A DNA stretch of 64,000 bases from Anaerolineae bacterium (GCA_019637615.1 JAHBVJ010000010.1:124001-188000); one strand, 5' to 3'. Shown: positions 34,201 to 43,304, counted from the stretch's first letter. The notes: generated from the letters alone by a model not told the origin. Numbers and translations are program-made.

Positions 34201-36001
34201 CTTCTTCGATGCGTCGGCGGGACGTGATATCACGCGAAATGCAAAATACGGTGTGCTTGGAGAGCGGCGAATATTGAGTGCGGTACCAGCGTTCCTCACC
34301 ATGCGTTACCAGCGGGTATTCAATCTCCACGATCTGCTGCGTATTCAGTGACTGCCGGATGGAGTTCAGGAAGAGATCGGCATCTTTGGCGGGATATAAT
34401 TCATGCAGCCTTCTACCTATCTGGGTATCGACCACGGTAGATAGGTTGACGGGGTTCGTCGGCGCGAATTTTAGACACTTGCCGTCATCATCCAAGACGA
34501 CGATGACATCTTCCATCGAGGCGAATAGGGCGCGTAACTCCGCTTCCGATTCGCGCACGGCTGTCACCATACGTTTGTGCTCGGAGATGTCCCGCAGCGT
34601 ACAAATGACGCCGTACTGACTTCCATTGAAAGGCGCGATGCCGATTTCAGCATCAAATATCTTGCCATTCCAACTGGTCACCGCAAGCTCAAGCCGCCGT
34701 GTCACTTGGTCGTGAATCACCGCATCTACCATTTCCTTCAACCGCTCGGCGTCATCAGGATAGGTCGCCAATTGATCGAGCGGACGCTTGAGGAAAGCAT
34801 TCGGCGGCGCGGACTGCGCATCAAACAGCGCGTCAAACGTATCGTTCACACGCTCGATCCCGGTATCTGCGTAGACAAGAATGATGGCATCACTACTGCT
34901 GTTGAGGATCGCTTCGACTGTATCTTTGGCGTGGCGCAGTTCTTGCGTGCGCTGCTCTACCTTCTGTTCAAGTTCTTGATTGAGGCGCTGAAGGTTCGCC
35001 TCAGCAAATTTGCGCTCCGCCAATTCGCGCTTCACCTGCTCAAATAAGGCGGCACGCTCAATTGCTACGGCGGCTGCATTTGCCAAGGGCGCTAACCGTT
35101 CGATGGTTTCTTCGGAGAATTGATCCTCACGTTCCCCATCGATGCGAAGCACGCCAAGGACACGATCATGAGAGCAAATCGGGATATTTACGTAGGATTT
35201 GATCCAAGCCATTTCGGGCAAAACGATCCACAGCGGTTCTTCCACCGTGTCGCGAACAACTTTCGCCTGTTTCGTCTTGATCACGTGCCCATCTAACAGG
35301 TAAGTATCGAGTGGTTGGCGCAAGTTCCGCACAAAGGCGAGGCTGGCCTCATCGTAGCCAGCCCACTGGCGGATATAGAGCGAGTCGCCTTCGAGCAGCG
35401 CAATATTCGCCGTCTGATAAGGTACTAGTATCTTGGCCTGAATCAGAATTTCTCCGAGCACATCGCTGAGTTGGAGTTGTGAGGCTAGGGACAAGGTGAG
35501 CGAGGCCAGCGTATTGTTCATCGTCCGGTGTTCACGCTCGTATTCAGCCGCCTCTTGCTGCTTCTCGTGTATGTCGATGGCGGCTCCATTCAACAATAAT
35601 TCCGTGTCTTGCAAGGTACGGCGGAGTTGAATGGAGGCAAGGCCGCTCCCGATGATGGCGGCAAGGCTCGCCAAGCAAGAAGCCTCCGACTTCTCAAGCC
35701 CTTGGTCGGCTTTGGCAGTTACTATCAGGACGCCAAAATCATGTTGTTCGTGACTGATGGAGGCGTGCAAAGCCGAGGTGGAGGGCATCACCGCACCATC
35801 ACGATTACCAACGCCGAGTTGGACGGCGGCTTCTCCATACAATTCCGATTGATGGATAAGCTGTACAATGGCTGAACAATAATGGGGTTCATCCATTGTA
35901 GTGGTAGGCACCGCCGCACACTCGCTGATCAACGTCATTTGACGGATGAAGTAGGCTTGTGTGCTATTCGGTTGCATAAGCGTGAGGTCTAGGTTTTCCA
36001 T
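31211..36001 (-). CDS. soluble histidine kinase with two GAF-like and eight PAS domains
   Basis: A 1596-residue cytoplasmic sensor. A weak GAF-like domain (about 30-140) and a clearer GAF (about 190-320) are followed by a coiled coil and eight PAS/PAC units, recognised by closing motifs RDISEHKR, RDITSRRR, RDITERKK, RDITDRKR, LDISERKQ, QNITERRS, LDVTERRH and RDVTARRQ. The kinase core has SHEFRTPL (catalytic His at about 1375), N-box LLNNAIKYS, DNGIGIPE and GSGLGL, so it looks active. There is no membrane segment. The start is ATG 36001; a TTG one codon earlier is also in frame. It is first gene of an operon with the receiver-kinase at 30073 and is divergent from a LuxR-type regulator. Ligands of the PAS and GAF domains cannot be read from sequence. 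Confidence 0.92.
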   Translation of the reverse strand: MENLDLTLMQPNSTQAYFIRQMTLISECAAVPTTTMDEPHYCSAIVQLIHQSELYGEAAVQLGVGNRDGAVMPSTSALHASISHEQHDFGVLIVTAKADQGLEKSEASCLASLAAIIGSGLASIQLRRTLQDTELLLNGAAIDIHEKQQEAAEYEREHRTMNNTLASLTLSLASQLQLSDVLGEILIQAKILVPYQTANIALLEGDSLYIRQWAGYDEASLAFVRNLRQPLDTYLLDGHVIKTKQAKVVRDTVEEPLWIVLPEMAWIKSYVNIPICSHDRVLGVLRIDGEREDQFSEETIERLAPLANAAAVAIERAALFEQVKRELAERKFAEANLQRLNQELEQKVEQRTQELRHAKDTVEAILNSSSDAIILVYADTGIERVNDTFDALFDAQSAPPNAFLKRPLDQLATYPDDAERLKEMVDAVIHDQVTRRLELAVTSWNGKIFDAEIGIAPFNGSQYGVICTLRDISEHKRMVTAVRESEAELRALFASMEDVIVVLDDDGKCLKFAPTNPVNLSTVVDTQIGRRLHELYPAKDADLFLNSIRQSLNTQQIVEIEYPLVTHGEERWYRTQYSPLSKHTVFCISRDITSRRRIEEALMESEIKFRSLVQAAPDCICLLDMDGFILEVNQAAQDTSGYTEVELLNQPVVKFIAPTYRQKFEAALRRLFEQSLLRLELEILRKDGSFLMMDCSAAVITDEFNQPSSIILLQRDITERKKVEKSLEYHASLLEKISDAVIATDLNYHIVTWNHAAQQIYGWLPEEAIGKYADMLRFQDENSVPLETIVGDLYSKGVWAGEVTQQRKDGSLVYIQSSVTLIRDGHGVANGFIAVNRDITDRKRTEIALSDSKARLAEAQRIAHLGNWEFDLILNRTRFSEEAVNILSLDAAQTDPNQTLENIFIDDRDVIQNLYRRLLINHEKSVEFEVRTNPAFGPIKFLWVTAEVVFNREGKAERLFGTILDISERKQIEDALKRSEAELRTIFNSIPHQILMIDKELTIHTINDVAQRQLMQIYQNPPHEGDNLLDFANEPSMPSMLEGINRALRGETVTQDILSPIADATNYFEVTFTPVVTAENATIGVCLLIQNITERRSSERALRESEARLNEAQRIARLGNWELDILTQTPIWSSETWRILGYEQPGEVPPSIEEQFVRIHPDDVVRLRSFMEDVLTNTTPQETEYRYLKANNQWGDYWLNCRPVIKNGKVVRLLGTLLDVTERRHNEMALRESQERLKIIFENSPDALCLGSHTKGIVDVNQTFETLTGYPRSEIVGKRPRQMKFVSHDQISKFYRLAPDALPSTIDFLLTRRDGTVLYAEARAYQIVIQSEKLILVAIRDVTARRQAEIELRQAFDKQSELYELKSRFISMTSHEFRTPLATILAASDVLRRYKDKITLDQYYQRIEKIQAQVRHMTLMLDDVSILGRIQAGNLEFRPATADVVGLFKDIIDEMEIVSEETHRIVFDCEMSTLNAYIDQKLVRQTLTNLLNNAIKYSPQGGPIEVRLEVKHDNIIFSVTDNGIGIPEQNQAHLFDPFYRADNVGNVSGSGLGLTIAKEAVTLHQGSINFVSNGDQGTTFVVQLPLVKQASLSTEN

Positions 36002-36097
36002 CAAGCGGCTTACAACCTTTGCAAATAATCAGTCTATAATGAGGGTAAACAATTTTCCTAAAAAATGTATCAGTAACAGACGGTAACTTTGGAAGGC

Positions 36098-36118
36098 GGA
36101 CTACGTACCAACTACGTA
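36098..36118. promoter_or_regulatory. doubled ACTACGTA box between divergent signalling genes
   Basis: GG followed by ACTACGTA (36100-36107), three bases, and ACTACGTA (36111-36118): repeats 11 bases apart on one face of the helix. It lies 98 bases before the PAS kinase ATG and 65 before the LuxR-type gene. A weak minus-strand promoter, TTAGGA (36061-36056) and TATAGA (36038-36033), would put the box about 83 bases upstream of the start. The same box recurs at 43424. Confidence 0.7.
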
Positions 36119-36183
36119 TTTATTGGTAGATAACGGACAATTAGGCAGGGAAATGTCAGGAAGCGGAGCATCGCAAGATCTTA

Positions 36184-37956
36184 ATGGCTAATTCACATCG
36201 CCCGACAATTTTAGTGGTCGAAGATGAAAAACCCCTACTCGAAGAGATCTTACTCATCCTTTCGGTCAATGATTTTGAAGCGGTTGGCGCAACCACCGCT
36301 GCCGACGGGATTGCCCTCGCCTTTGCCAAACGTCCTGACCTGATCGTAAGCGACATCAACCTACCCGATCAGGATGGTTATGCTATCCTCGCGACTGTGC
36401 AGGAAAATCCGCTCACCCTTGGCACGCCGTTTATCTTCCTCACCGCCCGCGTTGCCCGTTCGGATATGCGCAAAGGCATGGAAATGGGGGCGGACGATTA
36501 CGTTCCGAAGCCGTTCACAACCGAAGAATTGATCACGGCGGTTGAGCGCCAACTCAGTAAGCGCGCGACGGTCAAAGTACTGGAACTGCGGGCGCTCTCG
36601 CAGCAGTTAATTGATACGGAAGAGAAAGAACAGCGCCGCACGGCTCACTTGCTGCGGGAGATCGTCGGACAAAATCTGCAAAGTGCCCGCATGTTGATCG
36701 ACAGCAGCAAACGGATGCTAGATGCCAGCAACCGTGCGCGTTTCAACGAGATCGAAGTCCTGATCAATCAAGCCACGTTGGAACTGCACGAATTGTCGAT
36801 GGACATGGATCCGACCATGCTGCAACAATTAGGCTTGCTCTCATCGCTGGCATGGTACGTAGAGCGCCACAACCAGCAAACGCAACAACCCGTGACTTTT
36901 AACGCGGACGCCTTCACCGATCATGATCTATCCGCCGATCTGCGTCATCTGATCTTTCGCCTGATTCAGCAGCTCTTGGGGCAGATCAAAACATCGCTGC
37001 AAGTGCAAGACTTGTCGCTCGTCTTGCAACGGGAAGCAACGCAGATCATTATTCTCGTGAACGGTACGATCAACTCGGACAAGCCCTTATCCTCGCGCAA
37101 TCTGCAAACCTTGCTGGAAAACAACAACGAATTGGTGCGCCTGTATGAGTACACGCTGGCTTTTGGCGGGGAACTCGCGGTCAAAATCATCAAAGATGTC
37201 ATGCTTGACCTGCAAATCCAGATTCCGCTTGAGCAGGTGAGCGATAACCCGCCGATGCCGCGACGTGACCTGACTTCGCAACCCCCGGAGCAGCACCGCC
37301 CCCAAGTGACGCACGCGCAGCTCAAACGCGTCGGCCTGATCAGCCAAGATCGCGATATGCTGAACGATGTCACGGGCTATTTGCATCGCAGCGCGGACAT
37401 TCAAATTGTCGCTGAAAAAACTGCCTTCGCGGAACTGACTGCCAGCGTGAATGGCAACCCGCCCGATGTGCTGATTGTTGATCTGACGCATATCAGCCCG
37501 CAAGAGATGGACGCGATCATCGATGATCCCACGTACCCGACCCTGTTTATCGGTGACGAAACGCTCGACTATCTGATCAATCGGCTGTTGGGGCGCGCCA
37601 TGACGAGCGGCTTTCTGCTGACGACCTCGATTGAAGGCGAACTAACCCACGCCATCCGCCGTCTTTATGCGGGGCAGCGCTTTTTAGGTACGCCCTTCCT
37701 CGACCAAGCGATTGAGTATTTCTTGCAGGTCAGTGGTTCACTGGAAAAATTGCAGGGCTACGAGACGCTGACCAAGCGCGAAAAGGAAATCTTGTGGTGG
37801 GTCGCGGCGGGCTATACCAGCGCCGAGATCGCGGATCGGCTGACGCTCAGTCCGCGCACGGTGGATACCCATCGCGCTAACGTGATGGGCAAGCTCAATT
37901 TACGCAGCAAAACCGAACTTTTGCGGCTGACACAGGGCATCAAGTTGGTCGAGTAA
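36184..37956 (+). CDS. REC / decayed NarX-like kinase / NarL-like regulator fusion
   Basis: A 590-residue regulator. Residues 1-125 are an OmpR-type receiver with Asp57 (LIVSDINLP) and Lys109. Residues 138-370 follow the HisKA_3 plus ATPase order of NarX/DegS kinases, but RRTAHLLREIVGQNL has Arg158 where the phosphorylated His should be. The N-box is QQLLGQIKTSL with Gly for Asn, and the Gly-rich loops are gone. Residues 395-510 are a NarL-type receiver (Asp in VLIVDLTH, TSGFLLTTSIEGELTHAI), and 525-590 the LuxR-type DNA-binding domain (LTKREKEIL...SPRTVDTHRANVMGKL). It is the only DNA-binding protein of the signalling island and lies beside one of the two doubled ACTACGTA boxes. Domain calls are firm; the loss of kinase activity is inferred. 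Confidence 0.88.
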   Translation: MANSHRPTILVVEDEKPLLEEILLILSVNDFEAVGATTAADGIALAFAKRPDLIVSDINLPDQDGYAILATVQENPLTLGTPFIFLTARVARSDMRKGMEMGADDYVPKPFTTEELITAVERQLSKRATVKVLELRALSQQLIDTEEKEQRRTAHLLREIVGQNLQSARMLIDSSKRMLDASNRARFNEIEVLINQATLELHELSMDMDPTMLQQLGLLSSLAWYVERHNQQTQQPVTFNADAFTDHDLSADLRHLIFRLIQQLLGQIKTSLQVQDLSLVLQREATQIIILVNGTINSDKPLSSRNLQTLLENNNELVRLYEYTLAFGGELAVKIIKDVMLDLQIQIPLEQVSDNPPMPRRDLTSQPPEQHRPQVTHAQLKRVGLISQDRDMLNDVTGYLHRSADIQIVAEKTAFAELTASVNGNPPDVLIVDLTHISPQEMDAIIDDPTYPTLFIGDETLDYLINRLLGRAMTSGFLLTTSIEGELTHAIRRLYAGQRFLGTPFLDQAIEYFLQVSGSLEKLQGYETLTKREKEILWWVAAGYTSAEIADRLTLSPRTVDTHRANVMGKLNLRSKTELLRLTQGIKLVE

Positions 37957-37966
37957 GCGCGGCTAT

Positions 37967-40015
37967 TTACAGTAATTCGTCATCGGCGTCGCTCGTCGTG
38001 CCTGCCAGCGGCAGCCAGAACCCGAAGACGCTGCCCACGCCTTCCTTGCTATGCACGATCACACGCCCCTTATGTGCCGCCGCTACATAGCGCACGAAGG
38101 GCAGCCCTAACCCAAGCCCTTCGACACCACGCCGCAACGCATCCGAAAGCTGCGCGAACGGCTCCCAGATCATGGCTTGTTTTTCTTCTGAAATGCCGAC
38201 GCCGTTATCTTTGACCTCAAGGCTGATGTAGGCCTCACCGCGATGCGCCGAGACTTCGATCTGCCCCTTATGCGGCGTGAACTTGATCGCGTTGTGGATC
38301 AGATGCCAGAGGGCGTCGCTGACCAGTTCGCGATCCGCCAGCACAATATCGATGGGGCGGTGGATGTTCAGCGTCAAGGTGATGCTGCGGCGCTGTGCCA
38401 ACGGTCGCAGCGTATCCACAACTTCCGGCAGCAATTCCGTCAAATCGAGATAATCGGGCTTGAGTTTGCCCTGTTTATCCAGCAAGTTGGCGTATTTTAC
38501 GAGACGATCAACCATCTGGAAGGCTTGCTTGGTATACGTCGTGATCTCCCCGATTAAGGTCTGCTGATCAGCGGAGAGATTGCTCACGCCGTGACGGTGG
38601 AGCGTCTGAAGTGCCATATCGACCGAGACGAACGGCGACCGCAGCTCATGCCCGATCACAGCGAGGAAGTCGGATTTCAGCTTGTTGCTTTCTTCAAGCT
38701 GCATATTCGTCTCGCGAAGTTGGACATTTTTCTGCTGCAACTGCCGATACAGCGTTTGAATATCTTTTGCGTAGACCAACGACTGCTGATGCTTGATTTC
38801 CAGCTCTTTCCGCAGACGTTCAACATCTTTCAGCGGTGAGGGTTGTTGCAACGGTAGATCGACGGTGAAGGTGGTGCCTTCTTTGCGCGTGCTGCTCACA
38901 TTGATCTCGCCGCCGAGCCGCTGAACGGCTTTCTGCGCGATGGATAACCCCAACCCCAAACCGCCCTGACTGCGCGTATTTGGCTCACTGACCTGATAGA
39001 ACGATTGGAAGATCATGCACTGATCGGCGGCCTCGATGCCAACGCCCGTATCGATGAAGCGCAGACGGAGACCATCACCGTACTGTTCCGCTTCCAAGCG
39101 CACCAAGCCGCCCGCGTGATTGAAGTTGATGCCGTTGTTGAGGAGTTCATATAAGACCGAGTGGATTGTCGCCGCTTCTACTTGCAAGGGCGGCAGATCG
39201 TCCGGGATGAGCAGGTGCAGCGTGACCAACTGCTCATCTGCCAGAGGCCGCAGTTCGGCTAACGTCTTCTGCGCGATCTCCTTGAGCGACACTTCCGTGA
39301 TTTGCCGTTCCGCGTAATCCCCTTGTTCCAACTCAGCGAAGTTAATCAGCTCGTTGATTTTGGCTTTGAATTCGTTAGCCCCTTTGATGATCGCCGTGAT
39401 GAACGGGGCGCTTTCCTCGATCGGTTTGCCAGCCGCGAGATCATCATTGAGCAGGGTGGTGTACCCTAAAATTGACCCCAACGGCGTGCGCAATTCGTGG
39501 GCGGCGATACTGATGAATTCCGACTTCTGCATGGCGAGGCGCTTTTGCTGCGTCAGGTCTTGCAGCACGATAATCCAGCCGGAAAAGGTCTTGGTTTGTA
39601 ACTGCTGAATGCGGGCGGAGAGCACCCGTGTCACCGGTTGAGAGATAGTCAGCTCGAATTCGCTGCGGCTGTCGTGCTCGGCATCCGCTGCTTGGCACGC
39701 CTTATTGAGGGCATCCGTCCCTAACAGCGCTTCGATGGACATCCCGACATATTGAGCCGTGTCTGCCGTCAGACCGAGCAGTTTATAGAATTCGACATTG
39801 GCATGTTGCAGTGAAAACTCATGATCCAAAACCAGTAAGGCCGAGGGCGCGTTGGCAAACAGCGCCTCTAACATTTGGTTGGCGATCTGAAGCTGTTCGC
39901 GTTTTTCCTTCTCCAGCACGTAGACGCGTGCGAGATCGCGACCATATTCGATGACCTGCTTGACGGTTAGAGAGGCATCACGCTCCTCAACGGTCTTGGA
40001 TTCTGGGTTTGTCAT
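37967..40015 (-). CDS. PAS histidine kinase with two complete kinase cores in tandem
   Basis: A 682-residue soluble protein. A coiled coil and PAS domain (about 45-160) are followed by kinase core 1: AHELRTPLGS with His173, N-box LLNNGINFN, DTGVGI and GLGLGL (to about 390). A coiled coil (395-446) links it to core 2: GHELRSPF with His456, N-box LIHNAIKFT, DNGVGI and GLGLGL (to about 675). Both cores keep the residues for ATP binding and phosphorylation, so two autokinase units sit in one chain. Its ATG overlaps the stop of the lone receiver gene by four bases (ATGA), making it the last of a three-gene operon. It ends 10 bases from the convergent LuxR-type gene with no terminator between. Confidence 0.9.
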   Translation of the reverse strand: MTNPESKTVEERDASLTVKQVIEYGRDLARVYVLEKEKREQLQIANQMLEALFANAPSALLVLDHEFSLQHANVEFYKLLGLTADTAQYVGMSIEALLGTDALNKACQAADAEHDSRSEFELTISQPVTRVLSARIQQLQTKTFSGWIIVLQDLTQQKRLAMQKSEFISIAAHELRTPLGSILGYTTLLNDDLAAGKPIEESAPFITAIIKGANEFKAKINELINFAELEQGDYAERQITEVSLKEIAQKTLAELRPLADEQLVTLHLLIPDDLPPLQVEAATIHSVLYELLNNGINFNHAGGLVRLEAEQYGDGLRLRFIDTGVGIEAADQCMIFQSFYQVSEPNTRSQGGLGLGLSIAQKAVQRLGGEINVSSTRKEGTTFTVDLPLQQPSPLKDVERLRKELEIKHQQSLVYAKDIQTLYRQLQQKNVQLRETNMQLEESNKLKSDFLAVIGHELRSPFVSVDMALQTLHRHGVSNLSADQQTLIGEITTYTKQAFQMVDRLVKYANLLDKQGKLKPDYLDLTELLPEVVDTLRPLAQRRSITLTLNIHRPIDIVLADRELVSDALWHLIHNAIKFTPHKGQIEVSAHRGEAYISLEVKDNGVGISEEKQAMIWEPFAQLSDALRRGVEGLGLGLPFVRYVAAAHKGRVIVHSKEGVGSVFGFWLPLAGTTSDADDELL

Positions 40016-40380
40016 GCCAACACCTCTTCAACTTTATTCATCAGATTGAGCGGGCTAAAGGGTTTGACGAAATAATCATCAGCGCCAGCTTCGATGCCAA
40101 CTTGACGATCCCAATCCTGCCCCTTCGCCGTCAACATGATGATGGTAATATCGCTGGTTTCCGGTGCGCGTTTGAGCGCCTTGCAGACGCCGATCCCATC
40201 AAGGCTGCCACCGGGCATCTGCACATCAAGCAGAATCAGATCGGGGTGATGCTTACGCGCCATCGCCAACGCTTCGTCCCCATTGCTGGCGGTCAACATC
40301 TCGTAGGGGCCAATTTCAAGCGTGACGCAGACGAGTTCGCGAACTTCGGGTTGATCGTCTACGATCAAAATCGTTTTCAT
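40012..40380 (-). CDS. single-domain response regulator
   Basis: A 122-residue CheY-like receiver without output domain. The acidic pair is Asp8-Asp9, the phosphoacceptor Asp52 (LILLDVQMP), the switch Thr in MLTAKG and the Lys at 106 (YFVKPF), all present. It starts at ATG 40380 behind GGAGAACTAT, 17 bases after the receiver-PAS kinase stop, and overlaps the tandem kinase start. Placed between two kinases of one operon, it most likely shuttles phosphoryl groups between them. Confidence 0.93.
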   Translation of the reverse strand: MKTILIVDDQPEVRELVCVTLEIGPYEMLTASNGDEALAMARKHHPDLILLDVQMPGGSLDGIGVCKALKRAPETSDITIIMLTAKGQDWDRQVGIEAGADDYFVKPFSPLNLMNKVEEVLA

Positions 40381-40397
40381 GATAGTTCTCCAAATGA

Positions 40398-43304
40398 CTA
40401 GGATGCAGGTTGGGTAGTAATAAGTGACGCGAGATCGGCGGGCGCTTCATCCGCTGGTACCATCGGTAGGGTGAAGGCAAAGGTCGTGCCCTGTCCGTGG
40501 ACGCTTTCAGCCCAGATTTTCCCGCCGTGCAGCTCGACAATCAATTTGCTGATGGCGAGTCCTAGCCCCGTACCGCTGATCGCTGTGTTAGAGGCATCTG
40601 CCCGATAAAATTTCTCAAATAGATGCACCTGCTGATCAGGCGTCATCCCAATCCCTTGATCGGAGATGTTCACCTGCAACTGGCGATCCGCGCGTTCGAT
40701 GATTTCAATCGTCACCGTGCCGCCCTTGGGCGAATATTTGACGGCATTGGAGAGCAAATTCTGGATGACTTGCGAGAGACGCAGCCGATCACCGAGGATG
40801 GCGACACACGGCTCCGCAGCCACCACACTGAACGCGTGACGTTCTGCCGCTTCCTTGAAAGTCTGCACGAGGTTGTTGATGAGCAGACACAAATCCAGCG
40901 ATTCGACGTGCAGCGTCATGGCGCGTTTGGCTTCCAGCCGCGAGATGTCTAGCAAGTCATCGATCAGCTTGCCGAGCTGTGAGGACTGCTCATTGATCAG
41001 CTTGAGGAAGTGCTTTTGGCGGTTCTCATCGAGCTGCCGCGTGATCAAAATCTCGCTGAAGCCGCGAATAGAGGTCAACGGGGTACGCAGTTCATGCGCC
41101 GCTGTGGACAGGAATTCGGTCTTCAAACGGTTAAGTTCTTGCAATTCATGTTCCGCCCGCTTACGTTCGGTGATGTTCCGGCTGGCAAGTACGTAGCCTT
41201 CGCCGGAGTCGCTATCCGCCAGCAGGATGTTGCCTAGCGTTTCCAACCACACGTAATTGCCGTCCGAGTGACGGAAGCGATATTCCGCCGTCCCGACCGT
41301 CTTAATCGCCATCCGCATCTGCTGCACATCATCCGGATGTACGTAACGGAAGATGTTGTCATGCAACAAGTGATCGGGGCGCACGCCGAGCACCGTCCAG
41401 CAAGATGGGCTGGCATATTGGACGACGCCATCAACATCGATCTGATAGACCGCGTCCAGCATAGTGTCGGTGATCTGCCGCAACTGCTGTTCGCTGTAAC
41501 GCAAGGCGGCTTCCGTGCGACGATGCTCCAGCACACTCGCGAACAATTCGCCCACCATTTTCAACAGCGGAGGTACGTCGGCTTCCCAAGAGCGCCGTTC
41601 CGTGACTGTATCCAACCCGATGAAGCCAGTCAGTTTTCCATTATACGTCATCGGCATGATGATGCACGACTGACAGCCGCGCGCGATGAACAATTTGCGT
41701 TCCGAGCTGGCGGACGCGGGCAGATCATCAATCGCATCCAGACTGACGGCCTGCCCCAAGCTCAATCTTTCCATCATCCACGGGAACAGCGCCGTCGGGA
41801 TCGTGCGATACTGCTGGATGGTCGTCCCGATTTCCAGATCAACGATCTTCGGGCTAACCCACTCAAAAATGCTGTGCAAAAGCATTTCGTCTTCGGAGAG
41901 GGTGAACACAAAACTGCGTTCCACATTGGCGAATTCACCGATGGCTTGCAAGGCGAAGGGGATGCCTTGCTCGATGTTCATCGTGCCGAGGCTGATCAAG
42001 CGCGTAGAAATCGAGGCCATGAGCTGGTCGAACTCGACGCGGTATTGCAATTCGGCTTCCACGCGCTGGCGTCCGGCGATCTCCCATTGCAGCGCTTCGT
42101 TGGTGCGTGTGAGTTCGCTCGTGCGCTGCTCCACGATGATTTCCAGCGAGTTTTGATGCTCACGGAGAATCTGCTCGGCCTTCTTCAACTCGGTGATGTT
42201 TTGCGCCATCACCAAGCCCGCCTCCACCTTGTTATCGGCATCGCGCACAGGGTGAATATAGAACTGATAGATTTTGTCCTGATACTCCACGGTCACAGTG
42301 CTGCTCTCGCCGTTCAAGGCTTGCTGGCATGGCAGCATGACGGTAGACATCACTGAGCGCGGCAGAATGTCGTACAAGACGTGCCCCGTCATCTGTTCGT
42401 TGGGGTGCATGAACAGCGTGTTATCCACACCACCAACAAGGCTGACCGTCAGCGTATGATCGTACAGGAACACCGCGCCGTTGGGGAAATGGTTGATCAA
42501 CGTGCGGTAGAGTTCGCGGCTGTTGTGCAGAGCTTGCTGTTGGGCTTTGCGTTCAGTGATATCGATGGAAATACCCACCGTGAAGTGATGCAGCGAATTG
42601 GGATCGGTGATCGAGGTGAAGACGGTCTGGACGGGGAGCAGTGTGCCATTGCGCTGACGGGCAACCAATTCCGTGTCCCAGAAGCCGTCTACTTGTTTGG
42701 CCTCGACATCCGTGATGTGGATCGGTTTGCCATCCGGAAACAACAAATATTGCCCGATTGTGCGGGAGAGATCACCCGTCACGTCCCATTGGTGCAATCG
42801 TTTCGCCGCGTGATTCCAGTACAAAACCTGATCGTGCCCATCCGCCACGATGACCGCGTTATGAACCTGTTCCAGCAGCGAAGCTTGGAACAAAACCTGA
42901 TCTTGGTTGCGCTTGTACTGAATCAACCGTCGCACACGATGCCGCAGCGCGACCCAGTGGACGGGCTTGGTGATGTAATCGAACGCGCCAGCCTCAAAAG
43001 CCTGTTCAATCGCCGTCGGATCATCGAGCGCCGTGACCATGATGACGGGCACCGTCGCGCCACGTGGCAGCGCCTTGAGCTGCGTGCATACCTCGATGCC
43101 ATTCAACCCCGGCAGCATAAAATCGAGCAGCACCAGATCGGGCATGACCTGTTCAAACAGACCGACGGCTTCCCCGCCGTCACCGCATTCGACGATGTTG
43201 TACCCTTCGCTGTCCAGCATCCTGCGCATGAGGATGCGAATTGCCAGATCATCTTCGACGATCAAAATTGTCGCTCTATTTGTCTTCACGCTGATTGCCT
43301 TCAC
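40398..43304 (-). CDS. REC-PAS-PAS-GAF-PAS histidine kinase, soluble
   Basis: A 968-residue protein. The N-terminal receiver (about 10-130) has Asp in LVLLDFMLP and Lys in YITKPV. Then PAS 1 (about 140-250, ends SIDITERK), PAS 2 (260-380, ends QNITELKK), a coiled coil, GAF (about 420-590), PAS 3 (600-720, ends RNITERKR) and a kinase core with AHELRTPLTS, N-box LLSNAVKYS, DQGIGM and GTGLGL. No membrane segment. The start is GTG 43304, or GTG 43289, which has a better placed AAGG. It opens an operon with a lone receiver and a tandem kinase. The doubled ACTACGTA box lies about 120 bases upstream. Confidence 0.9.
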   Translation of the reverse strand: MKAISVKTNRATILIVEDDLAIRILMRRMLDSEGYNIVECGDGGEAVGLFEQVMPDLVLLDFMLPGLNGIEVCTQLKALPRGATVPVIMVTALDDPTAIEQAFEAGAFDYITKPVHWVALRHRVRRLIQYKRNQDQVLFQASLLEQVHNAVIVADGHDQVLYWNHAAKRLHQWDVTGDLSRTIGQYLLFPDGKPIHITDVEAKQVDGFWDTELVARQRNGTLLPVQTVFTSITDPNSLHHFTVGISIDITERKAQQQALHNSRELYRTLINHFPNGAVFLYDHTLTVSLVGGVDNTLFMHPNEQMTGHVLYDILPRSVMSTVMLPCQQALNGESSTVTVEYQDKIYQFYIHPVRDADNKVEAGLVMAQNITELKKAEQILREHQNSLEIIVEQRTSELTRTNEALQWEIAGRQRVEAELQYRVEFDQLMASISTRLISLGTMNIEQGIPFALQAIGEFANVERSFVFTLSEDEMLLHSIFEWVSPKIVDLEIGTTIQQYRTIPTALFPWMMERLSLGQAVSLDAIDDLPASASSERKLFIARGCQSCIIMPMTYNGKLTGFIGLDTVTERRSWEADVPPLLKMVGELFASVLEHRRTEAALRYSEQQLRQITDTMLDAVYQIDVDGVVQYASPSCWTVLGVRPDHLLHDNIFRYVHPDDVQQMRMAIKTVGTAEYRFRHSDGNYVWLETLGNILLADSDSGEGYVLASRNITERKRAEHELQELNRLKTEFLSTAAHELRTPLTSIRGFSEILITRQLDENRQKHFLKLINEQSSQLGKLIDDLLDISRLEAKRAMTLHVESLDLCLLINNLVQTFKEAAERHAFSVVAAEPCVAILGDRLRLSQVIQNLLSNAVKYSPKGGTVTIEIIERADRQLQVNISDQGIGMTPDQQVHLFEKFYRADASNTAISGTGLGLAISKLIVELHGGKIWAESVHGQGTTFAFTLPMVPADEAPADLASLITTQPAS

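Noticed and set aside
30073..43304. Reading the signalling island as a chemotaxis cluster
   Set aside because: No CheA, CheW, CheR, CheB or methyl-accepting protein is present; the kinases have HisKA-type cores.
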